Position numbers and translations under genes: made by a program
NCBI GenBank assembly: GCA_023437225.1
Contig: JAEZGS010000008.1
Location: 1-64,000 of the forward strand
Direction of reading: 5' to 3'
Length of the DNA stretch: 64,000 bases
From: Bacteroidota bacterium
Lineage (GTDB): Bacteria > Bacteroidota > Bacteroidia > Chitinophagales > Chitinophagaceae
Notes under the pieces: model-generated
The model's database searches: none
What the model saw: only the letters and a program-made list of their open reading frames with translations
Told to the model about the DNA's origin: nothing
Part shown: positions 61,990-64,000 of the stretch, piece after piece
How the letters are laid out: each line of letters starts with the position of its first letter
How positions within the stretch are numbered: the stretch's first letter is position 1

Positions 61990-64000
61990 ATGGCATTTCG
62001 CTTTGTTCAATCTCTGTTCTTTATTCTATGTTTTCAAATGATACAAAGCGCTGCTCTTTCGCAGCAATCATATCTTTACGACTTAAAGTGTGAGCACCTT
62101 CCGGATCCTTTAGGCATCGACGTAACACAACCACGATTTACCTGGAAGCAACACGATGAAAGAACTGGCGCGAAACTGGTTTCATATACAATATGCGTGG
62201 ATACCGACTCGATGAAAGTAACTCGCAGCGATGGTGGTGCAATATGGAATAGCGGTTTGATTCGTTCCACCTCCAATTTCGCCACTTACAAAGGCAGGCC
62301 GTTGCAACCACATACAAAATATTACTGGCGTGTTTTTGCAACAGATCAAACCGGCAGGCTAATCACAAGCAAACCGGTTGCAAGTTTTGAGACCGGGCAC
62401 ATGCACATGAAAAACTGGAAGGGCTCATGGATATCAGATAACAACGATATAAATTTAAAACCAGCTCCCTATTTCCGAAAGGCTTTTAGTACATCAAAAA
62501 AAATACGCAGCGCGCGGGCATATATTGCCGTTGCGGGCCTGTATGAACTTTACATCAATGGTAAACGCATCGGCAATCACCGCCTGGATCCGATGTACAC
62601 ACGATTTGACAGAAGAGTGCTTTATGTTACGCACGATGTAACGGATCAACTGCTCACCGGATCAAATGCCATAGGAGTAATACTTGGCAATGGATGGTAC
62701 AATCATCAATCCACTGCCGTATGGGATTTTCATGATGCAAACTGGAGGGCACGACCAACTTTCTGCATGGATCTGCGCATCACTTTCCAGGATGGAAGTG
62801 TAGAAACGATCAGCACAGGAAAGGATTGGAAGACCTCTTTAAGTCCGGTCATCTTCAACAGCATCTATACTGCGGAACATTTTGATGCACGAAAGGAGCA
62901 GCCCGGCTGGAATACAGCTCCCTTCAATGATTCGACCTGGAAGAACGTCATTTACCGTCCGGCACCGGCGGAAAAGATCGTATCGCAATCGCTGCACCCG
63001 GTAAGGAATGTGGAGAAGCTAAAAGTAAAATCTCTAAACAGGATCAATGACACAAACTATGTGGTTGATTTCGGAAGAAACATTTCAGGCGTTACAGAGA
63101 TCACTGCATCTGGCACAGCAGGTACCATCATCCGACTGAAACACGGAGAACGGCTTTACAAGAACGGTCATGTAGATCTATCAAACATTGATGTACATTA
63201 TCGTCCGCGCGACAGCTCCGATCCTTTTCAAACAGATATATTCATACTTAGCGGCAAAGGAAAAGAAACTTTCGTACCGCGTTTCAATTATAAGGGTTTT
63301 CAGTATGTAGAGATCTATTCATCTTCGCCAATCAATCTGAATGAAGATGACCTGACGGCGTATTTTATGCACAGCGATGTGCCTGTAGCAGGTACAATAA
63401 AAACGTCGAGCGAATTGATCAACAAACTTTGGTTCGCAACAAACAATTCATATCTATCCAACCTTTTCGGCTATCCAACAGATTGTCCGCAGCGTGAGAA
63501 AAACGGATGGACAGGAGACGCGCAAATCGCCATCGAAACGGGTCTTTATGGATTCGATGGCATCACAGTGTATGAAAAATGGCTTGCTGATCACCGTGAT
63601 GAACAACAGCCAAATGGAGTACTTCCTTCTATCATACCCACGGCGGGTTGGGGATATGAGTGGGGTAATGGACCCGACTGGACAAGCACCATTGCAATTA
63701 TTCCATGGAACATCTACTTGTTCTATGGTGATGATCAACTACTACGTGATTGTTATGATAACATCAAACGCTATGTGGATCATATTGATGAAACATATCC
63801 CTCAGGCCTGACATCGTGGGGACTTGGAGATTGGGTACCTGTTAAATCAAAATCACCTGTTGAATTAACATCCACGGCTTACTATTACGCAGATGCCCTG
63901 ATACTTTCAAAGGCGGCAAAATTGTTCAACAAAGTTGCAGATCAGAAAAAATATGAAACTCTTGCTAATAAGATCGACAAGGCATTCAACGAAAAATATT
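61990..64000 (+). CDS. Alpha-L-rhamnosidase, GH78 (3' end missing)
   Basis: The ATG at 61990 starts a signal peptide (cleavage near ALS-QQS), and the frame stays open to the window edge (about 670 residues). Order: N-terminal Ig-like domain (PLGIDVTQPRFTWK, ~45-60), rhamnosidase N domain (~160-330, LYELYINGKRIGN, GNGWYNHQ, FDARKEQPGW), a concanavalin-like/Bac_rhamnosid segment (~335-470) and the (alpha/alpha)6 barrel with TDCPQREKNGWTGDAQI (~497-513), where the acid Glu is expected, and GLGDWVP. GH78 enzymes remove alpha-L-rhamnose from pectin and plant glycosides. It is divergent from the M28 gene (61 bp). Confidence 0.9.
   Translation, partial: MAFRFVQSLFFILCFQMIQSAALSQQSYLYDLKCEHLPDPLGIDVTQPRFTWKQHDERTGAKLVSYTICVDTDSMKVTRSDGGAIWNSGLIRSTSNFATYKGRPLQPHTKYYWRVFATDQTGRLITSKPVASFETGHMHMKNWKGSWISDNNDINLKPAPYFRKAFSTSKKIRSARAYIAVAGLYELYINGKRIGNHRLDPMYTRFDRRVLYVTHDVTDQLLTGSNAIGVILGNGWYNHQSTAVWDFHDANWRARPTFCMDLRITFQDGSVETISTGKDWKTSLSPVIFNSIYTAEHFDARKEQPGWNTAPFNDSTWKNVIYRPAPAEKIVSQSLHPVRNVEKLKVKSLNRINDTNYVVDFGRNISGVTEITASGTAGTIIRLKHGERLYKNGHVDLSNIDVHYRPRDSSDPFQTDIFILSGKGKETFVPRFNYKGFQYVEIYSSSPINLNEDDLTAYFMHSDVPVAGTIKTSSELINKLWFATNNSYLSNLFGYPTDCPQREKNGWTGDAQIAIETGLYGFDGITVYEKWLADHRDEQQPNGVLPSIIPTAGWGYEWGNGPDWTSTIAIIPWNIYLFYGDDQLLRDCYDNIKRYVDHIDETYPSGLTSWGLGDWVPVKSKSPVELTSTAYYYADALILSKAAKLFNKVADQKKYETLANKIDKAFNEKY

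Noticed and set aside
1..64000. tRNA, rRNA, CRISPR, insertion sequence or phage genes
   Set aside because: No cloverleaf, rRNA block, spaced direct repeats, transposase or phage structural motif was recognised by eye.

Overview
The window reads as chromosomal DNA of a Bacteroidota bacterium, most likely a soil or plant-associated member of the Chitinophagaceae or a close relative. The evidence is the set of type IX secretion (T9SS) sorting domains of types A and B, a PorP/SprF protein, an exosortase with a PID-CTERM-type small protein, promoter-like boxes resembling TTG-N20-TAnnTTTG, few Shine-Dalgarno sequences, and family-level protein types. No rRNA, tRNA, CRISPR array, insertion sequence or prophage was recognised. 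Genes are dense and many convergent pairs abut or overlap.

Layout. 1-7195 (+): the 3' end of a PKD-repeat T9SS adhesin, followed by three paralogous secreted alpha/beta-hydrolases carrying one, three and two PKD-type domains. 7196-10748 (-): a tight four-gene operon (UbiA prenyltransferase, DprE1-like oxidase, DprE2-like reductase, HAD phosphatase) that looks like a polyprenyl-phosphate-arabinose pathway. Divergent from it is a GT-C type membrane glycosyltransferase translationally coupled to recG. 14680-19904 (+): a type B T9SS giant protein with its PorP/SprF partner and a lipoprotein. 19927-23878: LPS-type glycosyltransferases (two GT9, one GT4) and a GmhB-like phosphatase. 24043-31594: a sugar isomerase-like protein, a 1678-residue modular esterase and a GH140 apiosidase-like enzyme. 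31660-35398: XdhC and the two subunits of an isoquinoline-oxidoreductase-type molybdenum hydroxylase. 35481-38204: xseB, xseA and a FabH-like ketosynthase.

38219-43365 (-): an unusual run with a secreted protein, a 1193-residue IgGFc-binding-like T9SS protein, a PID-CTERM-type small protein, an exosortase and a 39-residue membrane peptide. 43578-45377: an SRPBCC protein and a Gfo/Idh/MocA oxidoreductase. 45428-49272 (-): a five-gene, overlapping nitric-oxide/iron-sulfur repair operon with its own Rrf2 regulator. 49352-53294: a GH9 glycosidase, an AraC regulator and an aldo/keto reductase. 53467-55932: LemA and a DUF2207 membrane protein. 55944-61928 (-): a six-gene operon (M28 peptidase, RidA, D-threonine-aldolase-like enzyme, Gfo/Idh/MocA, PmoA-like protein, M19 dipeptidase) that looks like catabolism of D-amino-acid-containing peptides or amino sugars. 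61990-end (+): a GH78 alpha-L-rhamnosidase cut by the window edge.

The best candidates for undescribed systems are the DprE1/DprE2/UbiA/HAD operon with its divergent GT-C enzyme, the mixed exosortase/T9SS gene run with a new 39-residue peptide, the NO-repair operon with a palindrome in front of it, and the D-amino-acid/dipeptide operon. All functional statements rest on motif and family recognition by eye; no database search was run.
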